The notes: a model not told the origin generated them from the sequence alone. A stretch of 64,000 nt of DNA from Siderastrea radians (GCA_964017195.1 OZ024894.1:31770388-31834387); one strand, 5' to 3'. Counted from the first letter of the stretch, positions 26,755 to 40,281 are shown. A program made the numbers and translations.

Positions 26755-27005
26755 ATGTCGAGCGATACAGAAATGAGCGACATTTCGGAAATATCTAGCA
26801 GCCCCGAAGACGATGAAACCGGTGAGGGAGAAGAAGAAGACGTCGAGGTAATTTACAGCCAAATTAGGCCTTACCAAGACGAACCTCTAGCCGAGGACGC
26901 TGATGAAAATACAGAAGAAAATGAAGTCGATGAAGCTGATGAAGACGGCCTTACACCAGCGGCGCTGGAAGCGAGATACGAAAGAGAAGTTCCGGTTAAC
27001 TCGTG
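26755..27005 (+). CDS. first exon of a P2X7-intracellular-domain-like protein
   Basis: The ATG at 26755 opens MSSDTEMSDISEISSSPEDD, then an acidic stretch, IRPYQDEPLAEDAD, and EDGLTPAALEARYEREVPVNSW. The exon ends before GTTGGT at 27006. The acidic Ser-rich start, PYxxEPLA and LEARxExxVPxNxW belong to the N-terminus of proteins with a P2X7-type cysteine-rich domain, multi-copy in cnidarian genomes as I recall. The Cys-rich exons that should follow are not seen; the CCTGG-repeat array starts 113 bp downstream. A CRE-like GTGACGTCAC lies ~80 bp upstream of the ATG. Confidence 0.55.
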
Positions 27006-27118
27006 GTTGGTATATAGTTTTGTTTATCGTTAACTTTTACGCTGTAATACCCGACTTTAAGTTGCGAAATTTCGTAGACAAACCCGACTTGCTGGGCATG
27101 TCAATATTTACATCATAA

Positions 27119-27620
27119 CCCTTGCACCAAGAGCCTGGTAAAAAGTCTGGTAAGCCTGGTCAAGTCTGGTTCAACCAGACTTACCAGGCTTTTGTGAAGA
27201 AAACAAGTCTGGTAAAAAGTCTGGTAAGGCTGGTTTTACCAGGCTTTTTGGGTGAGCCTGGTTGTATTGTACCACAGAAGCCTGGTAAGGCCGGTTTAGG
27301 GACGAAAATTATAACCTGAAAAGTCAGGTTAGTCTGGTTTAACCAGGCTTTTATGGCGAGTCTGGTTCGAAAAAATTACCTGAAAAGGTTGGTTAGCCTG
27401 GTTTAACCAGGCTTTCTTGGTACGTCTGGTTCAAAAATAAAACCTCAAAAACCTTGTTTGTCTGGTTTTACCAGGGTTTTCCAGAAAGTCTGGTTCGAAC
27501 ATATCATATGCACCTGAAAAGCCCGGTTAGTGTGGTTGGAAAACATCACAGTACTTGAAAAGCCTCAAGCCCAATGTTCTAAGAATTCAAAAACCTAGAA
27601 GCCCAGGTTTCCCTGGGCTT
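27119..27620. repeat. left CCTGG-repeat array
   Basis: About 500 bp of degenerate repeats of the type AGCCTGGTTTAACCAGGCTT. It opens with CCCTTGCACCAAGAGCCTGG, which recurs as its exact inverse at the far end of the right array (39855-39874). Identity between the outer ends is perfect over 25 bp. Each unit is itself palindromic. See the matching right array. Confidence 0.8.
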
Positions 27621-30600
27621 TCCAGACTTTTGGTTAACAGTGTTTGACAAACGTTCCAAGCAATTCTTATGTGTCTCAATGATAATTTTTATTGCAAACT
27701 GTAGTGCAATTTCTAATACATATTCTATGGAAATTCAAACGGCCAGGGTACAAAATATAAACATGCACTACAATTGCCATACCACCAAAACCAACAACGT
27801 ACAGTGAATAATGATTACACAATGTATATCTTCACAAAACTTTCTAATACCAAATCGATTTCAAACATGGAGCAACCCCATAAACATTAACTGAACTCTA
27901 AGTTGGCTTATGACTTTTCAGCTTGACAAGTGACGGCCTAGGGATTGAAAATGGTTGTAACATTCAACACATTTACAGGTACACACACTGTACTTTGCAA
28001 AATTTTACTTTGGTTGACTGAAATATTTTAGTTTCTACTGAAGAGCCAAACAAAAAAAAATACAGTTAAAACTAAAGTGTTGCATTGCACTGTCGTCTGA
28101 AGACGTTGATTAAGATACTTTACAGAACTTGATACAATTGCAAAATAATACTGATCAGCCAGAGCTTTTACGACTGCAAATCAAATTCAGCAGAGGAACC
28201 AAAAATGTTTCCATTGCTAGACTATTAAGTCATCAGCCACTCCATAGGACCGTCTGCATACAGGCTACTGTAACGTCCATTGTTTTACAAACACTCGTAC
28301 AAACCATTGATTAAAGCTTAACAATTCTAGTAAAGGGTTATAAATTTAACTTCTTTCAAAAAATATGAATTCTCCTGTACATCTTCCAATTGCCACTGGA
28401 TTTGATTCTTTATGCAGTGGTCTCACAAACCGTGATTCAGATTTTTTGCATCTGTGTTGTTTGTAAGCTGCTAAAGTTCCATGTGTCAGTATGGATTAGA
28501 GATAAAAAGTACTACTTGTACCTTAAGAAAATAAGCTAAAACTTTCAAATAAAATTCAAAATTCAAAATGTAAGGCTGAGAGATAAAAGGCACTACATGT
28601 ACCTCTGGAAAAAAAGCTAAACCTTTCAAATAGAAGGAAAATTCAAATTTGCGGACATGGTATTGCTAGAAAACTAAATTACAACTTTGGCTGAATTTCA
28701 TCAAATTGGTTTAGGAGCTGCTCACTTAGAATTGAAAAACACATGCACAATTGCCACTCACGCACAACTGCAAAGCAAGCTCTTGCATAGTGATTACAGT
28801 GTATGTACATTGATATTACAAGTACATATTATATTTCAATCTAATTTTGATAGCATTTGTCAAAAACAAATTAAAAAGATATGCCCTCAAAAATCTCTTA
28901 TGTACATTACAATGTAACTTAACTTAAAAGTATTTTTTTGTGCTTAGAGTTTTTTTTTATGGCCAAAATATATGAAAAATTATCAAGTTATGTTAAACAG
29001 TCAATTTGCCACTGGTTGATACAGTATCTTACATCATCATGTAATAAACTGAAGCTTTAGCCTGAAAAAATGATTTTTCTCATACCTATTCATTTTTGCC
29101 ACTTCGCCTACAACACAAAAATGAAAGGAATCTGTGAAGGTATAAATTTGGTGGGCTGTAGTTTCAGTTACTTGATCTCATTTAATACATGTATTAACCA
29201 TTACACGCAAGATAGAAAGCTGTTTCCACAAAAAAATCTGGAAAGAGAACGACGTACATTGTGTATACAGGTTGACTTCAATTTGGTTTATTTTGACGTC
29301 TCATTATACTGGTTGCCACCTTCATCATGCTAGCTGAACTTAATTTTTAATTATTACATTCTTTCCTTCATAGCCCCAGTTTTGTTTTGAGCCTGGGTTT
29401 TTTGCCTCTTGATTCTTTTCCTCATTTATAACTTTTTGTGGCAAAAGTCCATGGCTAAACGAACATTTTAAACTTATCATTTTGATCTGAGTTTCATCAT
29501 GTAAAAATCTTACAAATACAAATATGTCTGAACTGCTAATGTGGCTTAATGTGTATATGTAACAAGTGATCCAAGCAAAAGTGTCTCACCCTACAGGATT
29601 GCTCCATGTTTAAACTAATGCCTCTGTTCTGTTCTGTTCAGTTTCGGGTCTAATTGAAAAAGTAAAAAAACTACACTGTACATATAAAGGGCCAATTTAG
29701 ACTATGTTGTACGCGACGTGCTAATGAACAGCCTACAATGCAAGTTGTTCCATGCAAATAAAAGCTAAAACATGGCATAAAAAGTGCTGGAGGATTTTGA
29801 AATGTGTTAAAAGCTTATGACAATCATAGCCAGAGGCAATGATAAATGAAGTGAACTCGTTACAATATTTCCAATGATATGCCAGACCAGCAGCATAAGC
29901 AAAACTCAGACTATCTAAATAGGCCCTGAACTGCAAATGTTGTGGTATTTCTTATCTGCTTTGTTGCCAAGGATTCCCTGTTAGACTTGGAAGTACTGTT
30001 TTCAGTTTTTAACAAATGCACCTGGAAAAAAAAAATACAAAATAAAATAAACATAAATAAAATACCAGGCACACCTTTTGCGTGCTCTTATAATTACGTA
30101 CATGCAGCCCCTACTAAATGGTGTATTTTTAAACATTCTATGCTTAACAAGCCAAATAGTCACTGAATGGACCCGTACATACATGTACAGGTGTAAAGTA
30201 TATATTCTCAGCCACTGACAAAATTTGAGGCAAAAAAGTACTGTGACATAACAGAAGTTGATTGGTGAACTGTAACTAGAAACACATACTCAGTGACTTG
30301 CAAAGGTCTTTGAAGGGCCAGCTCTACATGAAAGAGTGGGTGGACTGGCTAGTTTATTAGATTTCTCACCCAAAAAGGGTTAAAATGCTTGTCTTGTCCT
30401 TTATGTATACATGTAGCCACCATTTAGTTACAAAACTGAAACAGTTGGTGGGTGACCATCTTGTATGTACAGTATTTAGCAAATAACAAAATAAATAAAT
30501 AAATAAATAAATAAAACATAAATAAAGTAGGGTTATTCATCCAGACAGGAAATCCATGCAAAGAGTCCTCACATAAATACTTTCCTTCAGCAACTATGCA

Positions 30601-30660
30601 TGCTAAAGTATGTTTAAATAACAGTTTCAACTAATAGAACTTGACAGTACTGCTATTGCA
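27621..30660. other. non-coding interval inside the inverted arrays
   Basis: No gene, conserved motif or clear repeat was found. Short open frames are unsupported. Confidence 0.5.
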
Positions 30661-30672
30661 GACCACCAGAAA

Positions 30673-32413
30673 GGCCGTTGACAAAACCAGGATCGGACCG
30701 GATCGGATCGGATCGGATCGGACTGACAAAACCCGGATCGGATCGGATCGGACTGACAAAACCTGGATCGGATCGGATTAGACTCACAAAACCCGGATCG
30801 TAGGTAGGCACATTTCAAATTCCCATTAAGAATGGTCAAGTGGTATCTCTGCCGATCAAGATGTCGAAGAGAGATCAAGAAAGTGATTGTCATTGTACTG
30901 TTTATGCTCTTTCTTCTCTGTTCTGTCGTGAAGACTTTTTGTTTATTGTTATGGATTTACACTCTGTAAACTACTTAATGAAAAGAATATTTTTTCTAGA
31001 GGGAGAGATCTAGGTGCAATTATGTAGAAGAAACTGAGGCACTGATAACGTGTGCCAAAGCATGTGCAATTTCAAAGTCAGTACCGAATGGAGCATAAAG
31101 TAACAAAGATATCAAGATAACTCGCGTATTCAGTCACTCCGTACTTGGAACTTGAACCCGTTGATATATGATTAAAAGGTTTTTAGAGTGAAACCACAGC
31201 TACCTCACAAAGTGTAATAAAACGGAACTTAATGCTCTTAGAATAGCCGTATAACAAGGATATCTGCTTCTGTTTTTGTCCCGATTCTAGAATGGTGGAA
31301 TATGAGATCTGCGCCGACAATTACCAGCCTGATTCACACGATGGTATAGTAGTTCGTAGCCAGCATGACGAAAAAGGTGTTAAGTTTGAGCCAAAGGCTT
31401 GATTTCATCTTATCAAAACTGAAAAAAAAATGTGTTCTACTAAGGTAATAAGTATAGAATAGTAGTTACTTTAGACCTATTGAACAATGCAAGCTATCAC
31501 TGTATGAGAAAATAATCCGTTTGTTTTCTAATATAAATGTAGGTTTAATTATTGATTTTGTTTCTCAGGTTTTGTGAAAAATCCCTTTCAAGTAATGACA
31601 GTATACTCGAAGTTTATTTTCAAGTGACAGCCGTGTTCATTCAGGAGCATTATAGTTTCATTTCTGCCGGATATTCACAAGTGTCTAGTCAAATTATCTT
31701 AGCTTTGGAAACTTTTGTATGTAAAATGTTTTGAAGATGTTACAAATATCCATCCACATTTTATAAAAGGATAATTCAGCCCTTTTCTGGTTCATTTTAA
31801 CAATTTGATTTAGAGTAAACTAAAGAAAACACACATCCGACACACAATTTATATGCAAAATTTCATTAGTTGTTATACATGTATGACAAAACAGGGTCTC
31901 AAACTGAAATATTTTTGTCCTTACTAACCGTATTTTTGTCCCTGATTTTTGGAAGGGGGTAGATCCTTCAGTCATATGACCAATTTCCGCAGATTTTTTG
32001 TGTACAAATCCAAAATCATCGTGTATCTTCATGATTGAGATAGAAAGCCTCAGCCACAGATAGTTTACAGCTCGATTCATTAATAGCTAAAATTTCAAGT
32101 AAAGGATAGTAAAGACGTGAATTATCTTGATATAATTGTTACTTTTGGCTCCATTCCTCTTTGTCTTTCCGCTTGGATCTCTCCCACAGAATGTGGTTGA
32201 CCACAGAATGTGGTTGACTTATTGTTTATTTTGTCATCTTGATCCAGAGGTGCCACACGACTATTTTTAGTGGGGATACTTTCACTGATCAGATCCGGGT
32301 TTCTTCAATCCAATCCGATCCGATCCGGGTTTTGTGAGTCCGATCCGGTCCGGTCCAGGTTTTGTCAATCCGAACCGATCCGATCCGATCCGATCCAGGT
32401 TTTGTCAACGGCC
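30673..32413. mobile_element. 1741-bp non-autonomous DNA transposon with 10-bp duplication
   Basis: The ends are GGCCGTTGACAAAACC and its exact inverse. Subterminal iterons GGATCGGATCGG and GACTGACAAAACCC fill about 130 bp on each side. It is flanked by a perfect CCACCAGAAA direct repeat (30663-30672 and 32414-32423). A 9-10 bp duplication fits Mutator-like transposons; the family is not proved. No transposase is encoded. Confidence 0.85.
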
Positions 32414-35400
32414 CCACCAGAAATTTAATTGGAAGTAAAATCTGAGGTACATTATTTCTTATATGACCAAAAAGTGACATGTCAATAAAGGTTATCCTAA
32501 ATTAATAATTCCCAGTCATTCATGGTAGAAGGAATGCAAAAACACAATATCAGTAAGTTGATAAAAATTCACAGCAAAACTGGTTCACTTTGATTTTACA
32601 GAAGGTAATGTTGATTGAGAAATTTTAGAATATCCAGCCAGTTATTTACTTGTGTATTAATGTTTTATGAACAAAAGAGACCATTCTTATTCAGTGACAT
32701 GCAAATGGCTTGCCAGAGATTCTAATTTAGCCTGTCTATATTTGCTCACCAAGTCCAATTTTTTGACTGAGTTTGAGTAACGAACGTTTGTCCTGAGGCG
32801 ACACTGTATATCAAGCAGTTGTAAAGATCGTTTCAACTGGCTGCAGAACGAGAGTGCTGCTTGACTATAACACAGTCATTGAAATTTATTCGACCTATTT
32901 ACTTGCAGAAAAGTCAATATCTATGAATTATTATTCTATATTCTTGCAAAAATCCAACTTATTAGGTAAAATTCGAATATGTTGCAAATGAAGCTCACTT
33001 TTTTCACTGGACATTTATGTCTGGTCGCCAAACTCGGCCGAGTAACTTACATGTACTTTTCACGAACCAAAATGGCCGCCAAAGAGGAGGTAGAGTCTAT
33101 TCAAGAAATGTAAGATTAATACTGTACCTTTGTGTAAGGGAGGGTAGCTCTGCATCGAATCCCACGACTCTTCAACTACTGGAGTAAAAAACTATCCACG
33201 TTTCACTTTCTGGCGCACACAAACACGGAGAAAACCAGCCACATTTTATCCTGGAGCCAACACACACTGATTCACCGGTTACTTGCGCCTGCAATTCTCG
33301 AGCGTGCGGTTGTAAATCACATGGCCCCTTGAAAGCGGCCCGGTCGCATAGCTGGGTAACCGGCGGTGAGTTTCAAATGAAATGGGTTTGTGTCGAATAG
33401 AGCTGGTTATCGTACGTGAAAGTGGTTTATTACGCTATTCTTTAGATTATTTTCGCTTACGATTAGCAAGGCTCAACTCAGAACGTGCTCTGTTGGAAGA
33501 TGATTGTAAAGATGGTTGATGATTGCTCGATTCAAGTATGAACGGAGCGATCGATCGATTTCAAGGCCGGTGAGTACATGTAACCTCATTCCTCATAATA
33601 CGTAGCTGGTATGACTAACATTTCATCACTGTACATTTAGTTTTCTATGGAGGGCTTAAAGTTCCTTTCTTTGTGACATTCTGCCAAATGAGTGTGACAA
33701 GCTTTAACACACAGTGTAAGCGTCGCTTACACTGTGCAAATTTGCACGTTGCAAATCATAATCAAAAACGGCCTTTGTGAAATTGACCCCAAGTGGGACG
33801 GTGGTATCAAGTAACAACGAAAGCCATTGCTCACACATGTGGCATTCTCTGACTTGCGCTTTTCACATCAAAGTGTGATAAACCCGGCGTAGCAAAACAA
33901 AAGTTTACCGACCAAGAAGTAGTCGACGTACCACTATCAGAATTTCGCAAATCCAAATACATTGTAATTTGAGGAGTAGGTATTTCACATGTAAGCACGT
34001 ACAATGTACGTGTATCTCCATGCATCTACATGTATCATTGGTGATTAGTTGTAGGTGATTTCATAATGCCTACACGCTAACCAACAGTTCAGTTGAAATG
34101 CGTTTCACTCAGGTACGTGTACACATAAACTTGAATACAATGAAAGCCTAAATTTTTCTTTAATCACTCGTCAAAACGGAGTAAACATGAAATGAAACAT
34201 GCATAATTTGCAAATTAGTGAGTTCTTTAACGGTTTATGAGATTTCTTGATTTTTTTAAGCAAAGATAGTGATGTGTACTAACACCATCAGATTTGATAT
34301 TATTTGAATAGTAACAACTCTAGGTCTTGACACCATAGCATTTTTATTCTAGTGGCATAAGGTGGAAATGTGTGCATTTCTCAAAGTCCTCTTTTCAAGG
34401 GAGTTTGCATATGGGAGTTTTTCATTGCAATCAACAGTTCTAAAATGGTCACCAGATTTATGAACTTTCATCCCAACCTAATGTCCAATGTATGCCTAAA
34501 TACTAAACAGTAATTTATCCTTGACAGACTCACAGTGGAGACCCTATACACGTAGTAGTAATACACTAAATTCTCAATTTCAGGCATTGAATTCCTTCCT
34601 TTTGTATACAGTAGATGCCAGGGTATGAGGGGACATGTTGCAGGGACGTGTCACAGAGACACAGCAGTGCGACACTGCAATTGTTATGCTAAAGGATGTA
34701 CTGTAGCAGAAAAATTAGCAGAGAGGAAATCGAAAGGTGCTTACATTTTTGCAACAACATGTGACACCCTTTGGTGTGTGGCTGGTGCTTTTTGAGCTCA
34801 TGCAACACAAATTTCAACATGTCCCTTCATGCAGTGGCACCTTAAATTTGATTTTACTGCATGCATGGAAACTGCATGCCAAGTACCATGGCATTCAAAA
34901 TAGCATATCGTCCAAGTAAAAGCTAGAAGCTTGTCCAAAATACAGCCACCCATAATTCAGAAAAGATAACTAAAGTTGAGATTTAATAAAGGAATATTAT
35001 TAATTCTGTTGTGCTCGCTCAGGATATGAGGTGATTTTTATCAACTTTGTGCTCTGCACCTTGTTGGTTACTTACCACCCTATACCCAGTACATACATGC
35101 TCATGGAATAAATGATAAATGTCACAGACATTAGGGTGAATAATGGTTCTCTCAGTATAATAATTATTATGCCACACAAGTTAATATCCAGCTCCATGGA
35201 CTGGTACAGGTAACTTGTTATCAGATATGGACAAAAAAACTGTGGAGGTGACCATAGTTGTGCTCGGAGGTGAATGGCATGTGATATACTAATTACACCT
35301 GTAGTGTGCAGAAAACATTATGAAAACAATGTACCTACTTGTTCAGAGTAGTCTACATGTAGATGAAAGAACTTTATAAATCCAGGAGGGCATTTGAGTA

Positions 35401-37855
35401 TCTCATAAATGTTAACTTTTTTTGAAAATCATCAAAACTGCTCAATCATGTTATGGGAAAACAGCCTTCAAAATGGCAACTTTTCAATTTTTGGCTTATT
35501 TCCTAATTCAGAAAATTATGTGCTTACTGACCTAAAGCAAGAGCTGAAGGAAAAAAATTATTTGGCTTTAAGGGGATGGTCTTCAGTGTGTCAAACTGTC
35601 TACAGTGAGTTTTTTGCACTTTTGCCAAGAACCAAATATTAACTTACTCATGTACTGTACATGTATTTTATCACGCTTTTTTTTTATTCTTGATTTGTTT
35701 GCAAAATTATTGAAAGGTCAATAACACAATCAACTGGGCTAGATGACTGGCGCTGTTTAGTTACATCCTATATGGAAGTTAAATTTCAGTTCAAACCTGA
35801 ACCTCATACATCTACATGTACACTGCTCCTTCAACAATCTCCTGGGATCTGTAAAGTAGTTCATGTACTGTGGTATAGATGAAATTAAAGTATGATTTAC
35901 ATTCACCTTTATACATGTAGCTACATGTACATGTATGTGAGTAGTAAGTTTATTTTTTATGATCCATTTATTAATTTTACTCTCAAAATTTTTCATCAGG
36001 TTTCTACATTTGTACACATTGTATCAGTTTGACTCCAAGTTCTACAGCAAAACAGTTTCTTGATGCATGTTGTACATAGCAAAGGAATGCATCACACATG
36101 GTCAGGTAAGTTACTCAAACATACAGCTACAATTAACGTTGTTGGAAAACCTAAGTAATAAGACCACAAGGTGCTATGGGTAATCTATTAATAAATTTAC
36201 CAAACTTAGCTGTGGCTCACCCCTACACAAATTAAATCACACAGGCAAGTGTTTATCGTACTTTCACCCCTCCTACGGTAGCGACAACTGCGAAATTAAA
36301 GCCGAATCCACCATTTTAATTTTTCAGTCACTTGATAACTCAACTTCTTATACCACCGTACATCCCCGCCAACACAATATTATAAAAAAAACCTAGCTGG
36401 TACCCATGAACAATTCACCACTCAACAACATGATATCTTGAAAACTGACATCAATTTGCATAAGCAGTTGAAAGTAGTGACACATCAACAGCCATGGCAC
36501 AGTGTTGCACATCCCTACCAGTAAAGTATAGAAGTGGTGTGGTTTTGGCTTTTTGTAACTAAGCCGTTTTTCCATGATGGGTGGACAACAGTTCTCTCTT
36601 AGTGTATTATACTGTATACGGTACAGATGTATTCCGAGTTGATGTGTGTAGGGCCAAGTGGGTTGATGCAAGCCAGTCTGGAAAAAGCCGTCCAGTCTTG
36701 CACACATCATCTGTTCATTCAACATGCGTGCACTTTAACATGCTTTTGAGTATTTTTAAGCATAGTTTTGAAATTTTCCAAAAATGCATGTATTTACATG
36801 TAGCATGAAATTGGTGGTATGATAAATGTGTATCGACAGAGTTAGGGCAAGCCGGTCGTGGCACACAGACCTCGCTGTGCTCAGTCTGTACACCATGACC
36901 TTAAGCCAAATATTTTCCCGTCTAGTCCTCTCACTCAGTCAATAGGCACATCATGGAGATTGTTGGAACCTCGTACATGAACATGTGAAAACCGGATCAT
37001 CGTGTATTCACTGGGTACAATACATGCAAACAGGATGTGTTCTGTTATGGAGTACTAGAAAATTGTATTCTGATCAGGGCTATTAAGGTTTTGAAATGGA
37101 CTATCACTCTAATGCGTACGATGTTTGTCGATGTCACTAAAGTGACAGTTTATTTTAAGACATCTTTCTTATTTTGCCACTCCACAGCTTAGGAACCCAA
37201 TACTTGACTAAAAGTCATTAAATTAATATGTACACCTTTACTAATTTTGTTCACTGCTTGAACTGTATTCATAATATTATTGTAAATTTACATGAACCTT
37301 TATATATGTTATTGAAAATTAACATAACAACCTAATAATGTTGAGTGTAGGACAGGCCTAGAACTTTTTTTTAAATTTCTTCTCAATATTTTTTCCTAGG
37401 ACCACGTCTGTATAAGGCCATAAGAGGACTGAACTCAGAAGATTGTTAACCGTAAGTGAAATGAAGGCAGCCAAAACAGATAAGACCGTAAATGTAAAAT
37501 CAGTGAATGTGTATACTCCCTCTTACTCAATGATTCTCTTCATTTGGTTTTGCCTCATATGCACAGATACACTGTAAATATTTTAACTGATATTGGAGAT
37601 TTGTTAAAAAATAGACATTCTGAGGTAAACTGAATGTGGCCACAAAGTGACTGGCATAGAATACAAAGTGTCATACATTGTACATGTACATTTAATGTAC
37701 ACTGGGCTTGGGGTCTGCTGTAGTAGTCTTGAATGCAGGATAAACCTGGACAAATATTACTTTTTTTATATTTTATCATTTCTCATTACAACCTACAATG
37801 TATACCTTGTACTTGAAGATTTAATTAATTAGGTAGTATGCTGGTGCAGTATTGT
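32414..37855. other. non-coding interval
   Basis: Apart from the candidate exon at 33072, no gene, rRNA or tRNA is evident. AT-rich, with scattered acatgtac repeats. It lies inside the inverted CCTGG arrays. Confidence 0.5.
33072..33109 (+). CDS. candidate first coding exon
   Basis: AAAATGGCCGCC (YY1-like, overlapping the start codon) begins a short frame MAAKEEVESIQE ending at a GTAAGA donor. This is a common form of metazoan first exon. No later exon was found, so it remains a candidate. Confidence 0.25.
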
Positions 37856-37859
37856 TTAA

Positions 37860-38903
37860 AGAGCCAGTGTCACCCAAAGTGCTTTGTGCGGTTGTGCTTT
37901 TGTTTTGAAGTTTGGCTGGTGCATTTGCCGGACGTTTTGCAAATTATACCCTGCCGCACTGGCCTTTCAGCAAGCTGATATTCACAGTAGTAGCCCCTGA
38001 AAATCGTAATATCTTCCTCGCTAGATGTTACCGGAGAAAACAACTCTAGATCTGACTTTGTAGTCAACGCGTATGGAGCTTTTATAACAACCGATCGATT
38101 GATCGATCTCAATGGACGTAAAACCAGAGTAGCCACTTCCACTCAATATAAAAATAACAAGACAAAAACAAGTAGTAAGAATATTGAAGTCTTCGTCGCT
38201 AGATGTCACTGGAGAAAACTACTCAAGATCTGAGTTTGCATTCAATTCATATACATGGATCTATTACAGTCCGATCGATTGATTGCGCGATCGATCGCAT
38301 CGACTCATGTCGATGGACGCAAAACCAGAATAGCCACTTACGCTTTTTGTAAAAATAAAACATAAGCAGACAGTGAACACAAGGAATAATTAAGCAAAAC
38401 AGCACAAGCTCATGACCATAACCATTATTTTGGAGCAAGCCCGTAGCTACTGTTATTTTGTGGTAAATTAACGTTCCTTCTGTTTTCATTCAGCAATGAA
38501 TGTAGCACTATTTCAGCAAACGCACTGTCAGTAGTATTGCTGAAACCCATAGATGTTTTTCTTTCCCTCCGCTACTGATACACGGACTCCTTCAGCCGTA
38601 CAACTTTGGCAGAGCCCGGAAGACTTGGTCTTCGCCTCAACTTTCCAGAACCCTTCGAGGCATCCAATTTAAAGATCTCCTTCTCCACCGCGAAAACACT
38701 TCAGAATTTGGAAATATACAATGAAATCGATACGGCGACACTTAAATGTCAAGTCAAAATTCACACTTAGTGCTTTCGGATCGCTAACGGCAGCGATGGA
38801 AGAAGATACAAATCAGACTTCACGACAATCAAGAAAATGGCGTATTTTTCATGTATGAAAAATGTACCTCGGCGAGCAAAGCACTTTGGGTGACACTGGC
38901 TCT
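37860..38903. mobile_element. TTAA-flanked MITE, 1044 bp
   Basis: The ends AGAGCCAGTGTCACCC... are inverted at the other side, identical over 27 bp. TTAA duplications at 37856-37859 and 38904-38907 fit piggyBac or Kolobok transposition. Inside, a ~175-bp unit is duplicated (about 38010-38160 and 38190-38350), with GATCGATTGATCG motifs. No transposase. Confidence 0.85.
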
Positions 38904-38989
38904 TTAAGTAATTGTGTGTGCACATGTACGTGTGGGCCTTTCATGATACATGTACTGTGTAACTCCTAGTATTTGCGTTTAGTTCACAA

Positions 38990-39226
38990 GGGCCCGGCTC
39001 CATAAAGCAACTTAAAATTAAGTGCGAATTTTCTGCAACCATTTCCTTTGTTCTGGAGGACTTTTTGGCACACTATCACGGATAACTCGGCCGAAGACAG
39101 ATTAGTGAGTATAGAGTAGAGTACTTTAGGAAACACAAAGAGAACACGAAGAAATCCTCCAGAACAAAGGGAACTGTTGCAAAAAAAAACCCATTTAATC
39201 TCAAGTTGCTTTATGCAACTGGGCCC
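38990..39226. mobile_element. fold-back MITE, 237 bp
   Basis: GGGCCCGGCTCCATAAAGCAAC on the left and GTTGCTTTATGCAACTGGGCCC on the right form inverted arms with few differences; CTCCAGAACAAAGG occurs in both halves in inverted form. No coding capacity. Confidence 0.7.
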
Positions 39227-39289
39227 AGGACTATATCCATGTTATCCATAGTTAAGGATACTGTGCTTTTTAGTCTTTTTGAACATTGG

Positions 39290-39874
39290 CTACAAGCCTC
39301 AGTTTACTGGTTTCCAATGCTTTCTTGAAATTTCCCAGCATCACCAGGCTTCTTAGAAAAACCAAGGTTACAGGGGTTGACCCAGATGTTGTAGTCAAAA
39401 ATAATGTACATGGGTAACCCTGGTTATTCAGACAACCACGGTTACCGGGCTTACCAGGGAAACCGAGGTTAACCAGGCTTTTTTGCACATAGGGTCCGAG
39501 TCTGGTAAGCCTGGTTTTCAGTAAAATGTGCTAACCAGGTTCACCAGGGTTACCGTGGTCAACCCAGACCTTAAGAGCCTGGTTAAACCCGGGTAACCCT
39601 GGTAATTCAGAAAACTAGGGTCACCAGACTTACCAGGGTAACCAGGGTAACGTAGGTTAGTCGAGACTTCTCAGAGTCTGGTTAAACCCTGGTTACCCTG
39701 GTACGTCTGGTAACCCTGGTTTTCTAAATAACCAGGGTAACCAGGGTTACCAGACTTTTTTGCACATAGGGTTTGAGTCTGGTAAGCCTGGTTTAAGAAC
39801 CAGGGTACCCTGGTTTTTTAACCAGGCTTGGACCAGGGTAAAACCCTGGTTTTACCAGGCTCTTGGTGCAAGGG
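39290..39874. repeat. right CCTGG-repeat array
   Basis: About 585 bp of CCTGGTAACC and CCAGGGTTACC repeats, in opposite orientation to the left array, ending exactly in the inverse of the left 25 bp. Together the two arrays may delimit a 12.76-kb element (27119-39874). No matching target-site duplication was resolved, and no large open frame lies between them. Confidence 0.8.
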
Positions 39875-39984
39875 AAAGGATCGAACTTTCTTTTGGCAAT
39901 GGTCCGAAAGTAAAGTATCTTACAGCATGTATCTCTCGATATTTTCTTTTTGTGTTAAGCTCACGTATATCTTATGACTTCCAC

Positions 39985-40281
39985 TTTGTCCTTCAGGTGC
40001 CAATGTGAACTATGCAATGATGAAAACTTAGTCGGTGCGCGCGAGTTTCGTTGCTGTAAGGAAGTCGCAAATGCGTCTGCTAAAATGGCCTTTGATGGAT
40101 CGACTGAACGCATCACCTGTATTATCTTCAGACCCTGAGCTTCCATGCTGCTAAGAATCGATGGGCTTCGCACATAGCACGAGTCCTCAAAGTGTGCCGA
40201 ACAGAGCGATGTATATTTCGAGGAAGGATCTTTGAAATCGTGTCTGTGTCTACGGACAAACTGGACCCATTTAGCCCTCAC
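39985..40281 (-). pseudogene. THAP-domain exon fragment
   Basis: The minus strand encodes VRAKWVQFVRRHRHDF, then SLCSAHFEDSCY. The Trp, Cys and His-Phe order matches the middle and end of a THAP DNA-binding domain. The N-terminal Cys pair is absent, and an in-frame stop lies just upstream, next to a 20-bp tandem duplication at about 40285-40330. It is probably a decayed copy of a transposon or host gene exon. Confidence 0.55.

Noticed and set aside
30627..30893. Minus-strand frame with SDPIRSGFCQ repeats
   Set aside because: Translation of GGATCGG iterons in the transposon end.
39290..39874. CRISPR array
   Set aside because: Repeats are degenerate, palindromic, without unique spacers, in animal DNA.
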